DNA of 64,000 nt from Streptomyces spinosisporus (GCF_022698145.1 NZ_JALDAX010000004.1:186001-250000), one strand, 5' to 3'; shown: positions 17,358 to 26,480, counted from the stretch's first letter. Program-made: numbers and translations. The notes: a model not told the origin generated them from the letters alone.

Positions 17358-19280
17358 TCACTGCTTGGTGTACGTCAGCTTCTCGCCGTTGCTGGTGTTC
17401 TCGCGCTGCAGGCTGCCGTCCGGCAGCAGGGTGATCTCGGTGGGATCGCCCGGCTTGCAGTACCCGGCGTCGCCCGAGGTCACGGTGGACGGACCGAGCT
17501 GCAGGCTGCCGCTCGACGCCGCGGTCAACTGGGCCTGGAAGACGCAGTGGTAGGAACCGCTGCTGGTGGGGCCGTCGGCGACCAGTGACATGACGGTGTC
17601 GCCGACCTTGCCCTGCTGGAGGGTGAGGCTGCGGGTGTTGTCGCCGTCGGCGTTGGTGATGGTGGCGGTCCAGGTGCCCAGGTAGTCGGCCGGGATCGCT
17701 CCGTTCGAGGGCGCGGAGGTACTGGGCCGCGCGGTCGTCGGGTCGGGCGCGGGCGTCGTCGGCCCGGAGGTCACGGGCGCGCTGGTGGAGGCGTCGGAGA
17801 CGGCCTTGTCGTCCGAGGAGTCGCCGCCGCCGTTCATCAGGGCGTAGACCGAACCGCCGGCGCCGAGCGCGACGATCAGGGCGACGCCGACCAGCAGCGC
17901 GGTGGAGCGGCTGTCGCGGCGGGGCGGCTGGGGCGCGGCGGCGGGCACCGGGCCGTGGTACGGCGGGCCGTAGGGCGGGGTGGAGCCGAGCGCGCCGTAC
18001 GGGCCGGGCTGCTGGGGCGTGCCGTAGGGGGCGGGCTGCGGCGGCTGCTGGGGGTAGCCGTAGCCGGGCTGCTGGGGGTGCTGCTGCGGATAGCCGTAGG
18101 CCGGGTGGCCGGACGGCGGGGTCTGGGCGGGGGCCGGGGGCGGGGTGCCCTGGCCCGCGACCATCGTCGGCAGATGGTTCAGCGGCGCGCCCGGACCCTG
18201 CTGCCCCGTGCCCGGCTGTCCGGGCGGCGGCGGACCGGCGGGCACGTCCGTGCCCGTGCCCGCGCCCGGCTGCGACGAGGCGTCGGCGGCGGGGGCGTGC
18301 TCCGGGGTGGCCGCGGGGGCCGGCTTCTGCAGGGAGACCTCCCCCGACGGCTCGGGGTTCTCGGGGTTCTCCGTGTCCAGCAACTGCACGGCGTGCCGCC
18401 CGAGTTGGGCGACCAGGGCGCTCGGCAGCCAGGGGTCGCGCGAGCGTCCGCCCAGCACGGTGTCCTCGGCGCCCGTGCGCTCCAGGACCTGGTCCAGCGT
18501 CGGCCGGGCCGCCGGGTCCTTCTTCAGGCAGTCGCTCACGAGGTCGGCGATCCCCTCGGGCACCCCTTCCAGATCGGGGTCCTCCTGGGCGATACGGAAC
18601 ATCAGCGCGTGCACACCGCTGTTGGCGGTGCCGAAGGGGAGGGCGCCGGTCGCGGCGTACGCCAGCACCGAGCCCAGGCAGAAGACGTCGCACGCGGGGG
18701 TGATCCGGTCGCCGCGCACCTGCTCGGGGGCCATGAACCCGGGCGATCCGACGAGCGCGCCGGTGCGGGTCAGCCCGCCGTCCGTCACGGTTTCCAGCGC
18801 CCGCGCGATGCCGAAGTCGATGACCCGCGGACCGTCGATGGTGACGAGCACATTGGAGGGCTTGAGGTCGCGGTGGATGATCCCGGCCGCGTGGATGTCC
18901 TTGAGCGCGTGGGCGAGCCCGGCCGCGAGGATGCGCACCGACCGCTCGGGCAGCGCCCCGTGGTCGTGCCCGACGACCTGCTGCAGGCTCGGCCCGGCGA
19001 CGTACCCGGTGGCGACCCAGGGCACGGCGGCCTCGGTGTCGGCGTCCAGGACGGGCGCCGTCCAGTGCCCGCCGACCTGCCGCGCGGCCTGCACCTCCTG
19101 CCGGAACCGCGCCCGGAACTCCTCCTGCGCGGCCAGCTCCTCGCGCACCAGCTTCACGGCGACGGTACGGCCGCGCTCCGACCGGGCGAGATAGACGTGC
19201 CCCATGCCGCCGGCGCCGAGCCGGGCCAGCAGCCGGTACGCGCCGATCCGCTGCGGATCACCGGCCCCGAGCTTCTCCAT
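17358..19280 (-). CDS. Transmembrane serine/threonine protein kinase
   Basis: A 640-residue Hanks-type kinase. The catalytic domain spans about 14-275: Gly-loop LGAGGMGHVY, Lys43 in VAVKLV, catalytic IIHRDLKPSN with Asp138, DFG at 155-157, and the MAPEQV activation-loop end. A Pro/Gln/Gly-rich linker (about 340-470, with YGYPQQ repeats) precedes one transmembrane helix (about 490-512). The extracytoplasmic C-terminal domain of about 100 residues (ADYLGTWTATITNADGD onward) looks like a small beta sheet with two Cys. There are no PASTA repeats. The ATG at 19280 follows GGGGGA; reading further upstream loses kinase-like sequence. The external domain may sense a ligand. Confidence 0.92.
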   Translation of the reverse strand: MEKLGAGDPQRIGAYRLLARLGAGGMGHVYLARSERGRTVAVKLVREELAAQEEFRARFRQEVQAARQVGGHWTAPVLDADTEAAVPWVATGYVAGPSLQQVVGHDHGALPERSVRILAAGLAHALKDIHAAGIIHRDLKPSNVLVTIDGPRVIDFGIARALETVTDGGLTRTGALVGSPGFMAPEQVRGDRITPACDVFCLGSVLAYAATGALPFGTANSGVHALMFRIAQEDPDLEGVPEGIADLVSDCLKKDPAARPTLDQVLERTGAEDTVLGGRSRDPWLPSALVAQLGRHAVQLLDTENPENPEPSGEVSLQKPAPAATPEHAPAADASSQPGAGTGTDVPAGPPPPGQPGTGQQGPGAPLNHLPTMVAGQGTPPPAPAQTPPSGHPAYGYPQQHPQQPGYGYPQQPPQPAPYGTPQQPGPYGALGSTPPYGPPYHGPVPAAAPQPPRRDSRSTALLVGVALIVALGAGGSVYALMNGGGDSSDDKAVSDASTSAPVTSGPTTPAPDPTTARPSTSAPSNGAIPADYLGTWTATITNADGDNTRSLTLQQGKVGDTVMSLVADGPTSSGSYHCVFQAQLTAASSGSLQLGPSTVTSGDAGYCKPGDPTEITLLPDGSLQRENTSNGEKLTYTKQ

Positions 19281-19365
19281 CGCAGGTCCCCCGAAATCCC
19301 CCGGTACGCACTGTGCAACAGCCCAACGATAGTGCGGGCGCAGGGTGTGGAGGGCGGAGCGGTGT

Positions 19366-19824
19366 CTACGGTTCCGTAACAGGCGGACCCAGCTGGTCCA
19401 GCACCTTGGACAGCCGTTCCAGTACCTGTACGGCCGCGTCGAGTTCGTCCTCTCCGAAGGCTTCGGCGAGCCGCTCCGCGAAGGCCGCGTGGCCGGGATC
19501 GATGCGCCGGATCGCGGCACGGCCCCGCTCGGTCGGCGCGAGGAGCTTGGCGCGGCGGTGGGCGGGGTTGGGCCGGTACTCGGCGAGATCGCGCTCCACC
19601 AGCAGGTCGGCGATGCGCTGCACGCTCTGCCGTGTGATCCCCATGGCACGGGCGATTCCGGCCACCGACAGCGGCTCCTCCAGCACCGCGCCGAGCACCT
19701 GCCACCAGGCCGCGGTGAGCCCGGCGGGGCTGGCCAACTCCTCGGCGACACCGAGGAACTGGCCGTTGAGCCGGAACACCCCGAGGGCGCTGCGGCTGAG
19801 CAGGTCCTGGCGCTCCCGGCTCAC
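19366..19824 (-). CDS. MarR family transcriptional regulator
   Basis: A 152-residue winged-helix regulator: WWQVLGAVLEEPLSVAGIARAMGITRQSVQRIADLLVERDLAEYRPNP contains the recognition helix, followed by a wing (HRRAKLLAPTERG). The GTG at 19824 overlaps the TGA of the upstream DJ-1-type gene by 4 bp, so the pair is translationally coupled. Two symmetrical sites over the operon promoter are the obvious candidate operators, which would make it an autorepressor responding to a small reactive or phenolic compound; this is inference. Confidence 0.88.
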   Translation of the reverse strand: MSRERQDLLSRSALGVFRLNGQFLGVAEELASPAGLTAAWWQVLGAVLEEPLSVAGIARAMGITRQSVQRIADLLVERDLAEYRPNPAHRRAKLLAPTERGRAAIRRIDPGHAAFAERLAEAFGEDELDAAVQVLERLSKVLDQLGPPVTEP

Positions 19825-20426
19825 CGCGCGCCGGCCTGCTGCAGCACGGCGAAGGCCTCCGGGTCGGAGTCGTGGAACAGCCGGTACCAGGCGTCCAGCA
19901 CCTTCTCCTCGTAGATCCCGAGCAGCCGGAACACCTCCCGCGCGAAGGCGACCGGCTCGGTGGGCCCGGCCGTCACCAGCGTCCCGTCGGTCACGGCGTC
20001 CGCGTCGACGTACAGCTCGCCGCCGCGGTAGCCGGTCGGCGTCAGATAGAAGGAGACGGCGCTGGTGTGCCTGCGGTCGTCGAGCAGGCCCTCGCGGGCG
20101 AGCCCGGCGGTGGCGCCGCAGATCGCGGCGACCGGCACCTCCGCGTCGAGGAACTCCCGCGCCTTGCGGGCGAAGGGCGCGAGGTCGTCGCCGGAGTCCC
20201 ACAGGTCGGCGCCCGGGAGGATCAGCAGGGAGCTGTCCGCGGGGCGCAGCTCGTCGAGCGGGAGGTCGGGCCGCACGCTCAGGCCGCCGATGGAACGGAC
20301 CGTCTCCCGGCCCGGGCCCACCGTGCGCAGCGCGTACCCGGCACGGGCGAGATACGCCGTCGTGTGGCCCGTCTCCCAGTCGGCGAAGGTGTCGTACACA
20401 GCGAGATGAACAGGTTTGGCGTCCAT
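19821..20426 (-). CDS. DJ-1/PfpI family protein
   Basis: A 201-residue alpha/beta protein of the DJ-1/PfpI superfamily: an N-terminal strand VHLAVYDTFADWE, LLILPGADLWDSGD, and the nucleophile-elbow region VPVAAICGATAGLAREGLLDD with Cys in AICGAT. That Cys is in the position used by glyoxalase-type and amidase-type members. The closest type is probably the glutamine-amidotransferase-like group regulated by MarR proteins. The ATG at 20426 sits immediately downstream of a promoter, suggesting a leaderless mRNA. It is the first gene of the DJ-1/MarR operon. Confidence 0.85.
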   Translation of the reverse strand: MDAKPVHLAVYDTFADWETGHTTAYLARAGYALRTVGPGRETVRSIGGLSVRPDLPLDELRPADSSLLILPGADLWDSGDDLAPFARKAREFLDAEVPVAAICGATAGLAREGLLDDRRHTSAVSFYLTPTGYRGGELYVDADAVTDGTLVTAGPTEPVAFAREVFRLLGIYEEKVLDAWYRLFHDSDPEAFAVLQQAGAR

Positions 20427-20460
20427 GACAGAATGCTGTCACTTCGACAGGATGCTGTCA
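20426..20460. promoter_or_regulatory. Two palindromic operators over a leaderless promoter of the DJ-1/MarR operon
   Basis: TGACAG-AATG-CTGTCA (20426-20441) is a perfect inverted repeat. CGACAG-GATG-CTGTCA (20445-20460) is a near copy, with centres 19 bp apart. On the minus strand TTGACA (20461-20456) is 17 nt from CAGCAT (20438-20433), and the ATG begins 7 nt further on, so transcription would start at or next to the start codon. The sites overlap the -35, the -10 and the start codon, as expected for MarR repression. Confidence 0.7.
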
Positions 20461-20583
20461 ATAGCGCAGGCGTCCCGGCTCCGCGCCGCCCACCCCGTCG
20501 TCGACACCCTGTCGCGGAAACCCCATGAGCGCAGACAGGACGCCCATACCGAGCGTCCGGTGCGGGCTTCTACGCTCGCGGCC

Positions 20584-21939
20584 ATGACCCCTCAGCCACA
20601 CCCCGAGGCCGGCGCCGCCGTGAAGGCCGCGGACCGTGCCCATGTGTTCCACTCCTGGTCCGCGCAGGAACTCATCGACCCGCTCGCCGTCGCCGGCGCG
20701 GAGGGGTCGTACTTCTGGGACTACGACGGCAGGCGCTACCTGGACTTCTCCAGCGGGCTCGTCTACACCAACATCGGCTACCAGCACCCGAAGGTCGTCG
20801 CCGCGATACAGGAGCAGGCCGCACACCTGACGACGTTCGCGCCCGCCTTCGCGATCGAGGCCCGCTCGGAGGCGGCCCGGCTGATCGCCGAGCGGACGCC
20901 CGGGGACCTGGACAAGATCTTCTTCACCAACGGCGGCGCCGACGCCGTCGAGCACGCCGTACGGATGGCACGGCTGCACACCGGACGGCCCAAGGTGCTG
21001 TCGGCGTACCGCTCGTACCACGGCGGTACGCAGCAGGCGGTCAACGTCACCGGTGATCCCCGGCGTTGGGCCTCCGACACCGGTGCCGCCGGTGTCGTGC
21101 ACTTCTGGGCGCCGTTCCTGTACCGCTCCCGCTTCTACGCCGAGACCGAGGAGCAGGAGTGCGCGCGGGCGCTGGAGCATCTGGAGACGACGATCGCCTT
21201 CGAGGGGCCCGGCACCATCGCCGCGATCGTCCTGGAGACCATCCCGGGCACCGCCGGGATCATGGTGCCGCCGCCCGGCTATCTCGCCGGGGTGCGCGAG
21301 ATCTGCGACCAGCACGGCATCGTCTTCGTGCTGGACGAGGTCATGGCCGGGTTCGGGCGCACCGGTGAGTGGTTCGCGGCGGACCTGTCCGGCGTCGTAC
21401 CGGACCTGATGACCTTCGCCAAGGGTGTCAACAGCGGATATGTGCCGCTGGGCGGCGTCGCCATCTCCGGCGCGATCGCCGAGACCTTCGCCCGGCGGCC
21501 CTACCCCGGTGGGCTCACCTACTCCGGGCACCCCCTCGCCTGCGCCGCCGCCGTCGCCACGCTCCGGGTGATGGCGGAGGAGGGCGTCGTCGACCACGCG
21601 AGGCGGCTCGGCGAGGACGTCGTGGCACCCGCGCTGCACGAGCTCGCCGAGCGGCACCCGAGCATCGGCGAGGTGCGCGGCGTCGGCATGTTCTGGGCGC
21701 TGGAGCTGGTGCGGAACCGGGAGACCCGCGAGCCGCTCGTGCCCTACAACGCGACCGGCGAGGCGAACGCCCCGATGGCCGCCTTCGGGGCCGCCGCGAA
21801 GAAGCACGGCCTGTGGCCCTTCATCAACATGAACCGCACCCATGTGGTGCCCCCGTGCAATGTGAGCGAGGCCGAGCTGAAGGAGGGCCTCGCGGCCCTG
21901 GACGCCGCGCTCCTCGTGGCGGACGAGTACACGGTGTAG
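20584..21939 (+). CDS. Class III PLP-dependent aminotransferase
   Basis: A 451-residue omega-transaminase-like enzyme. Motifs are YLDFSSGLVYTNIGYQHP, the PLP-phosphate loop TNGGADAVEHAVRMAR, the aromatic and carboxylate region SYHGGTQQAVNVTG, FVLDEVMAGFGRTGEWFA with the PLP-contacting Asp, and the Schiff-base Lys in FAKGVNSGYVPLGG. The family moves amino groups from amines or omega-amino acids to keto acids. The ATG at 20584 begins just before the conserved HVFHSWSAQE; longer in-frame starts run into the DJ-1 promoter. It is followed by the FadR-like GntR gene on the same strand 129 bp on; a regulatory link is possible. Confidence 0.9.
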   Translation: MTPQPHPEAGAAVKAADRAHVFHSWSAQELIDPLAVAGAEGSYFWDYDGRRYLDFSSGLVYTNIGYQHPKVVAAIQEQAAHLTTFAPAFAIEARSEAARLIAERTPGDLDKIFFTNGGADAVEHAVRMARLHTGRPKVLSAYRSYHGGTQQAVNVTGDPRRWASDTGAAGVVHFWAPFLYRSRFYAETEEQECARALEHLETTIAFEGPGTIAAIVLETIPGTAGIMVPPPGYLAGVREICDQHGIVFVLDEVMAGFGRTGEWFAADLSGVVPDLMTFAKGVNSGYVPLGGVAISGAIAETFARRPYPGGLTYSGHPLACAAAVATLRVMAEEGVVDHARRLGEDVVAPALHELAERHPSIGEVRGVGMFWALELVRNRETREPLVPYNATGEANAPMAAFGAAAKKHGLWPFINMNRTHVVPPCNVSEAELKEGLAALDAALLVADEYTV

Positions 21940-22068
21940 CCCTTCGTGACGGTGTCCTGACCGGTCACCGCCGCGCGGGTCATCGCGGGGAACTCGAACG
22001 CGTAAGGTGGCGTGCTCGTAGATATGGACGTGCACGCCACCCGACCGCCACGAGGAGACGCCCGACCC

Positions 22069-22770
22069 ATGTCCGGCAGCAGTCGCAACGGCTCCGTGAC
22101 CCGCAGCACCCTGCGGCAGCAGATCGCCGACGCCCTTCGCGACGAGGTGCTGGCCGGGCGACTGCAACCGGGACAGGAGTTCACGGTCAAGGAGATCGCC
22201 GAGCAGTACGGCGTCTCCGCCACACCGGTGCGCGAGGCGCTCGTCGACCTGTCCGCGCAGGGCCTCCTCGACGCCGACCAGCACCGCGGCTTCCACGTCC
22301 ACGAGTACTCCGTCGAGGACTACCGCGGCATCGTCGAGGCCCGCAGCCTGGTCACCGACGGCATGTTCCACTCCCTGGAGGACGGCCACCAGCGCTTCCG
22401 CCGCGCCGACGAGCCGCGCACCGTCGCCGCGCTCGCCGGGGTGCGCCGCCGCGGCGAGGAGGCGCAGCGGGCCTCGCTCGCCGGCGACCTCACCGTGCTG
22501 ATCGGCTACGACCTGCGCTACTGGAACGAGCTCGGCACCCTGTTCGGCAACCCCTATCTGGCCGACTTCCTGCACCGGCTGCGCGTGCAGTCCTGGGTGT
22601 GCGCGGTGCAGCATCTGCGCCGGCTGACCGATCTGCGCGGCGCCCTGTGGTCCGGCCACACCGATCTGGTCGACGCCCTGGCGCAGCGCGACACCAAGAC
22701 GGCGCGTTCGATCGTCGCCCAGTACAACGCGCACTCGCTGGAACTCGTCGAGCGGCTGGCGCGGGGATGA
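22069..22770 (+). CDS. GntR family (FadR/FCD-like) transcriptional regulator
   Basis: A 233-residue regulator with an N-terminal winged helix (STLRQQIADALRDEVLAGRLQPGQ, then EYGVSATPVREALVDLSAQGL) and a helical C-terminal domain beginning YRGIVEARSLVTDGMF, consistent with an FCD-type effector domain. The ATG at 22069 is preferred (GAGGAGA 11 nt upstream); 22024 is an alternative giving 15 more residues. Its stop overlaps the next ATG (ATGA), so it is cotranslated with the glycosyltransferase fusion. Confidence 0.85.
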   Translation: MSGSSRNGSVTRSTLRQQIADALRDEVLAGRLQPGQEFTVKEIAEQYGVSATPVREALVDLSAQGLLDADQHRGFHVHEYSVEDYRGIVEARSLVTDGMFHSLEDGHQRFRRADEPRTVAALAGVRRRGEEAQRASLAGDLTVLIGYDLRYWNELGTLFGNPYLADFLHRLRVQSWVCAVQHLRRLTDLRGALWSGHTDLVDALAQRDTKTARSIVAQYNAHSLELVERLARG

Positions 22771-25193
22771 ACGGACCGTCCGCGGCCGTGGACCTGTCCG
22801 TCGTCATACCGGCCTACAACGAGGAGCAGCGGCTCGGGCCCACCCTCGACGCCGTCACCGGCTACCTGGACGACAACGAGGGCCGCTGGGGCGAGTGGGA
22901 GGTCGTCGTCGCCGACGACGGGTCCACGGACGCCACCCGCACGCTCGTCACCGACCGCGAGGACGCCCGCATCCAGCTGGTCTCGGGCCCCCGCAACCGC
23001 GGCAAGGGCCACGCCATGCGCATGGGCGTCGCCGCCTCCCGCGGCCGGCGCGTGCTGGTCACCGACGCCGATCTCGCCGCCCCCATCGAGGAGTTGGAGA
23101 AGCTCGACAAGGCGCTCAGCGAGGGCAACGCCGCGGCGATCGGCTCCCGTGCGCTGCCCGGCGCCACGATCGGCGACCGGCAGAACCGGCTGCGCGAACT
23201 GCTGGGCCGCGCGGGCAACCTGCTCATCCGCGCCCTGGCGGTGCCCGGCATACGGGACACCCAGTGCGGCTTCAAGCTCTTCGAGGGCGAGGGAGCCCGG
23301 GAGGCCTTCGCCGCCTCCAAGATCGACGGATACGGCATCGACGTCGAGGTCCTGCGCCATCTGCGGCGCGCCGAGGGGCAGATAGCCGAGGTCCCGGTCC
23401 GCTGGTCGCACCGGCCCGGCTCGAAGATACGGGCCCTCGACTACGTCCGGTTCCTCGCCGACCTCGCCCGGCTGCGCCTCCGCTCCCTGCGCCGCGCCGA
23501 CCTCCTCGCCGTCCTGGTCTTCCTGCTGATGGCCGTCGCCCTCTACTCGGGCCGGGTGTTCGACCCGGAGCACCGCTATCTGACCGACTCCCTGCAGGAC
23601 CAGAACCAGTGGGAGTGGTTCTTCGCGGTCACCGCGGACAACGTCGCGCACCTGCACAACCCCTTCTTCTCGGATCTGCAGGGCTTCCCCGACGGTGTGA
23701 ACCTCATGGCCAACACGGTCATGCTCGGTCTGTCCGTCCCCTTCGCCCCGCTCACCCTGCTCGCCGGACCGGCCGTCAGCCTCAGCGTCGTCATGACGCT
23801 GGGTCTCGCCGCCACCGCGGCCGCCTGGTACTGGCTGATCGTGAAGCGGGTCGTGGCCAAGCGCTCCGCGGCCTTCGTCGGCGCCTCGCTGGCCGCCTTC
23901 GCGCCGCCCATGGTCAGCCACGCCAACGCGCACCCCAACTTCGTGATCCTGTTCATGATCCCGCTGATCGTCGACCGCGCCCTGCGGCTGTGCACGGGCG
24001 CCCGGGTCGTACGGGACGGGATCGTGCTCGGTCTGATGGCGGCGTACCAGGTCTTCCTCGGCGAGGAGCCGCTGCTGCTGGCGATGATCGGCATGCTGCT
24101 GTTCGCGGCCGCCTACGCCGTCGTCCGCAGGGATGTGGCCAAGCAGGCGTGGCGGCCGCTGCTCAACGGCCTGGCGCTCGCGGGGGCGGTGTGTCTGCCG
24201 CTCGTGGTGTGGGCGCTGGCCTGGCAGTTCGCCGGTCCGCAGAGCTACCGCAGCGTGCTGCACGGCGACGACGCGGGCAACAGCCCGCTCGCCCTGCTCT
24301 CCTTCGCGGAGCGCTCCCTGATCGCGGGGAACGCACACCGGGCGAACTCCCTGTCCCTCAACCCCACCGAGCAGAACGCCTTCTACGGCTGGCCGCTGGT
24401 CCTGCTCGCCTTCGCGATCGCCGTACGGCTGTGGGAGCGGGCGCTCGTCAAGGCGCTGGCCGTCACCGCGGTCGGTGCGGCGCTGCTGTCCCTGGGTCCG
24501 CGCTTCCGCATCCCGATGACGGACCAGGTCTATCCGGGCCCCTGGGCGGCGCTGGCCAAGCTGCCGCTGTTCGAGTCGGTGATCGAGGGACGGGTCGCGA
24601 TGATCTGCGCCCCGGCGCTCGGCATGCTGCTCGCCCTCGCGCTGGAGCGGCTGACCTCCACCCGCAACCTGGGCACCCAGTACCTCGGTCTGCTCGGTGT
24701 CTGTCTCGCCCTGCTGCCGCTGATCCCGGCCCCGCTCAAGGCGGTCGAACGGCCCGCGACGCCGGCCTTCTTCACCGACGGGGCCTGGAAGCCGTACGTC
24801 CACAAGGGCGAGTCCCTCGTGCCCGTTCCGCTGCCCGACCCCGGCAGCGCGGAGGCACTGCACTGGCAGCAGCGGGCCGGACTCGGCTTCAAGGTCCCCG
24901 GCGGCTACTTCAACGGCCCCTGGGGCAAGGACCGCATCGGCATCTACGGCGCCGCCCCGCGCTATACGTCGCAGATGCTGCGTGATGTCCGCTACACCGG
25001 CGTGGTCCCGGAGATCGGCAAGAACTGGCGGGCGCAGGCCCGGCGGGATTTCGCGTACTGGAAGGCAGGAGCGCTGGTGGTGGCGCCGCAGCAGAACGAC
25101 GACGCCCTGCGCAAGGCCGTCACCGAACTGGTGGGCCATGACGCGAAGTGGGTGGACGGCGTGTGGGTATGGGACCTCCACACGGGCGGCTGA
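22767..25193 (+). CDS. GT2 glycosyltransferase fused to a polytopic membrane domain
   Basis: An 808-residue fusion. Residues about 8-225 are a GT2 domain of the dolichyl-phosphate glucosyltransferase type: VVIPAYNEEQRLG, VVVADDGSTDATRT, RNRGKGHAMRMGV, LVTDADLAAPIEE with the metal-binding DAD, and the RDTQCGFKLFEGEGARE signature. From about 250 on there are at least ten hydrophobic helices and an extracytoplasmic C-terminal region, as in GT-C glycosyltransferases. The start ATG overlaps the GntR stop by 4 bp. It could make a polyprenyl-phosphate sugar and transfer it outside the cell; that combined role is inference. Confidence 0.88.
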   Translation: MNGPSAAVDLSVVIPAYNEEQRLGPTLDAVTGYLDDNEGRWGEWEVVVADDGSTDATRTLVTDREDARIQLVSGPRNRGKGHAMRMGVAASRGRRVLVTDADLAAPIEELEKLDKALSEGNAAAIGSRALPGATIGDRQNRLRELLGRAGNLLIRALAVPGIRDTQCGFKLFEGEGAREAFAASKIDGYGIDVEVLRHLRRAEGQIAEVPVRWSHRPGSKIRALDYVRFLADLARLRLRSLRRADLLAVLVFLLMAVALYSGRVFDPEHRYLTDSLQDQNQWEWFFAVTADNVAHLHNPFFSDLQGFPDGVNLMANTVMLGLSVPFAPLTLLAGPAVSLSVVMTLGLAATAAAWYWLIVKRVVAKRSAAFVGASLAAFAPPMVSHANAHPNFVILFMIPLIVDRALRLCTGARVVRDGIVLGLMAAYQVFLGEEPLLLAMIGMLLFAAAYAVVRRDVAKQAWRPLLNGLALAGAVCLPLVVWALAWQFAGPQSYRSVLHGDDAGNSPLALLSFAERSLIAGNAHRANSLSLNPTEQNAFYGWPLVLLAFAIAVRLWERALVKALAVTAVGAALLSLGPRFRIPMTDQVYPGPWAALAKLPLFESVIEGRVAMICAPALGMLLALALERLTSTRNLGTQYLGLLGVCLALLPLIPAPLKAVERPATPAFFTDGAWKPYVHKGESLVPVPLPDPGSAEALHWQQRAGLGFKVPGGYFNGPWGKDRIGIYGAAPRYTSQMLRDVRYTGVVPEIGKNWRAQARRDFAYWKAGALVVAPQQNDDALRKAVTELVGHDAKWVDGVWVWDLHTGG

Positions 25194-25320
25194 CCTGTCC
25201 GTGAGGGGTCCGCCTGGGGCCGTACCGACTACCCTTCCTTGACCGATCCGCTGACCGATCGACCGACCGATCCGCTCGCCGTCCCTCGCTGTTCGTCCGG
25301 CGCTGTGTGAGGAGCCCTCT

Positions 25321-25971
25321 TTGGCCTGTGACCTGTGGCTGGTACCGCTCGTCGACGTGTTGTGCCACACCCCCGACAATCCCTTCGCCGAGGAACTCGC
25401 GCAGTACAACAACGTGCTGACCGCCGCCGGGCTGCCGCAGGTGCCGGTGTACCAGTACATGCCGGGCCTGTCCGGCGAGGTCGCCCCGGTGGCCGGCTTC
25501 GACTACGACGCGCTGCACTTCCTGCGCCGGGTGTATCTGCTGCAGGTGTGCGGACTGCCGGTGACGCCGGTCGACGATCTGGGCGGCGACTACGAGCAGT
25601 TGCTGGAGATGTTCGAGACGACCGCCCAGCAGTCGCATCTCGTCTGGCACTACGACCACGCGGGCGCCTACGTCCCCGTCGACTTCCCCCAGCCCCTGTC
25701 CAACGACGAACTCCTCGCGGGCGGCGGCCCCCTGGGCTCCGCGCAGGCGCTGCTGCGCGAGCTGGAGTACCTGGCCCCCTCGATCGGCATCGACCCCGCC
25801 AACCCCCCGGCGGCGCCCGAACCCCCGCGCGCCCCGACGGAGTTGGAGGAGCCGGCCGTCCCCGCGCCGTACGACCCCAGCCCCTTCGCCCGCGAGCGCC
25901 ATGTGTGGCTCGGTCTGCACGCGGCGGCGACGCGGAGTCTGGCGCAGGGGTCGATGATCGTCTTCAGCTGA
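25321..25971 (+). CDS. Conserved hypothetical protein, unknown function
   Basis: A 216-residue acidic protein beginning MACDLWLVPLVDVLCHTPDN. No domain is recognised. The TTG start at 25321 is supported by GAGGAG 6 nt upstream and by the absence of any in-frame ATG or GTG nearby. The C-terminal third is Pro-rich (ANPPAAPEPPRAPTELEE), ending HVWLGLHAAATRSLAQG. It is preceded by 127 bp containing a short run of GACCGATC-type repeats (25240-25280). Convergent with the following small gene. Confidence 0.7.
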   Translation: MACDLWLVPLVDVLCHTPDNPFAEELAQYNNVLTAAGLPQVPVYQYMPGLSGEVAPVAGFDYDALHFLRRVYLLQVCGLPVTPVDDLGGDYEQLLEMFETTAQQSHLVWHYDHAGAYVPVDFPQPLSNDELLAGGGPLGSAQALLRELEYLAPSIGIDPANPPAAPEPPRAPTELEEPAVPAPYDPSPFARERHVWLGLHAAATRSLAQGSMIVFS

Positions 25972-25977
25972 GCCCGG

Positions 25978-26268
25978 TCAGCCCAGCTCGGAGAGCCCCT
26001 TCTGCAGGTCGTCGGCGTTCATGACGGGCGTCATGTCGACCTCGGCGCCGAGGTCCATGAAGAACGGTTCGCCGATGGACGGCATCTGTGAGCTGTCCTG
26101 CATGTCGAAGAACACGTAGGCGGTACGGACGCCGTGGTCGACGGTGAAGTAGGCGGCCTCCGGCTTGATGTTCCCGAGGGCTTCCTGCATCAGCTGGGGC
26201 ATCTTGCCGCTGCGGATGACGTCATTGGCTTTCTCGGTGTTCAGGGAGGCCTTGAGCAGTACACGCAT
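25978..26268 (-). CDS. Small conserved protein with ferredoxin-like (dimeric alpha/beta) pattern
   Basis: A 96-residue protein: MRVLLKASLNTEKANDVIRSGKMPQLMQEAL, then AYFTVDHGVRTAYVFFDMQD, then PFFMDLGAEVDMTPVMN. The beta-alpha-beta spacing resembles dimeric alpha/beta barrel (YCII/muconolactone-isomerase-like) proteins; this is a fold guess. The ATG at 26268 has AAGGTGAG 4 nt upstream. No operon partner. Confidence 0.7.
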   Translation of the reverse strand: MRVLLKASLNTEKANDVIRSGKMPQLMQEALGNIKPEAAYFTVDHGVRTAYVFFDMQDSSQMPSIGEPFFMDLGAEVDMTPVMNADDLQKGLSELG

Positions 26269-26427
26269 CGCACTCACCTTCTTCGTCCGGCGCACACGCG
26301 TACAGCTTCACGGTATGCCCGGCACGCGCGGATTGCCCTGTTGTGTTCCGCGGCTACTCCCCGGGGAGGAGACCGGGTGCCTCCACGGGTGCGATGCCAC
26401 GTACGACCGGGGCGCGCAGGCTGGGTG

Positions 26428-26480
26428 CATCGACGAGCCATCGATGCGACATCGGCGAGACATCGACGAGCCATCGACGA
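26428..26480. repeat. 33-bp direct repeat (about 1.6 copies) upstream of the NmrA-like gene
   Basis: CATCGACGAGCCATCGA occurs at 26428-26444 and again at 26461-26477, with partial copies between, ending 13 bp before the downstream ATG. It may serve as a repeated operator or be a chance duplication. Confidence 0.4.

Noticed and set aside
22554..25460. A minus-strand open frame of about 970 codons across the glycosyltransferase.
   Set aside because: It is antisense to the GT2 fusion gene, with Gln/Arg/Gly-rich, non-protein-like content.
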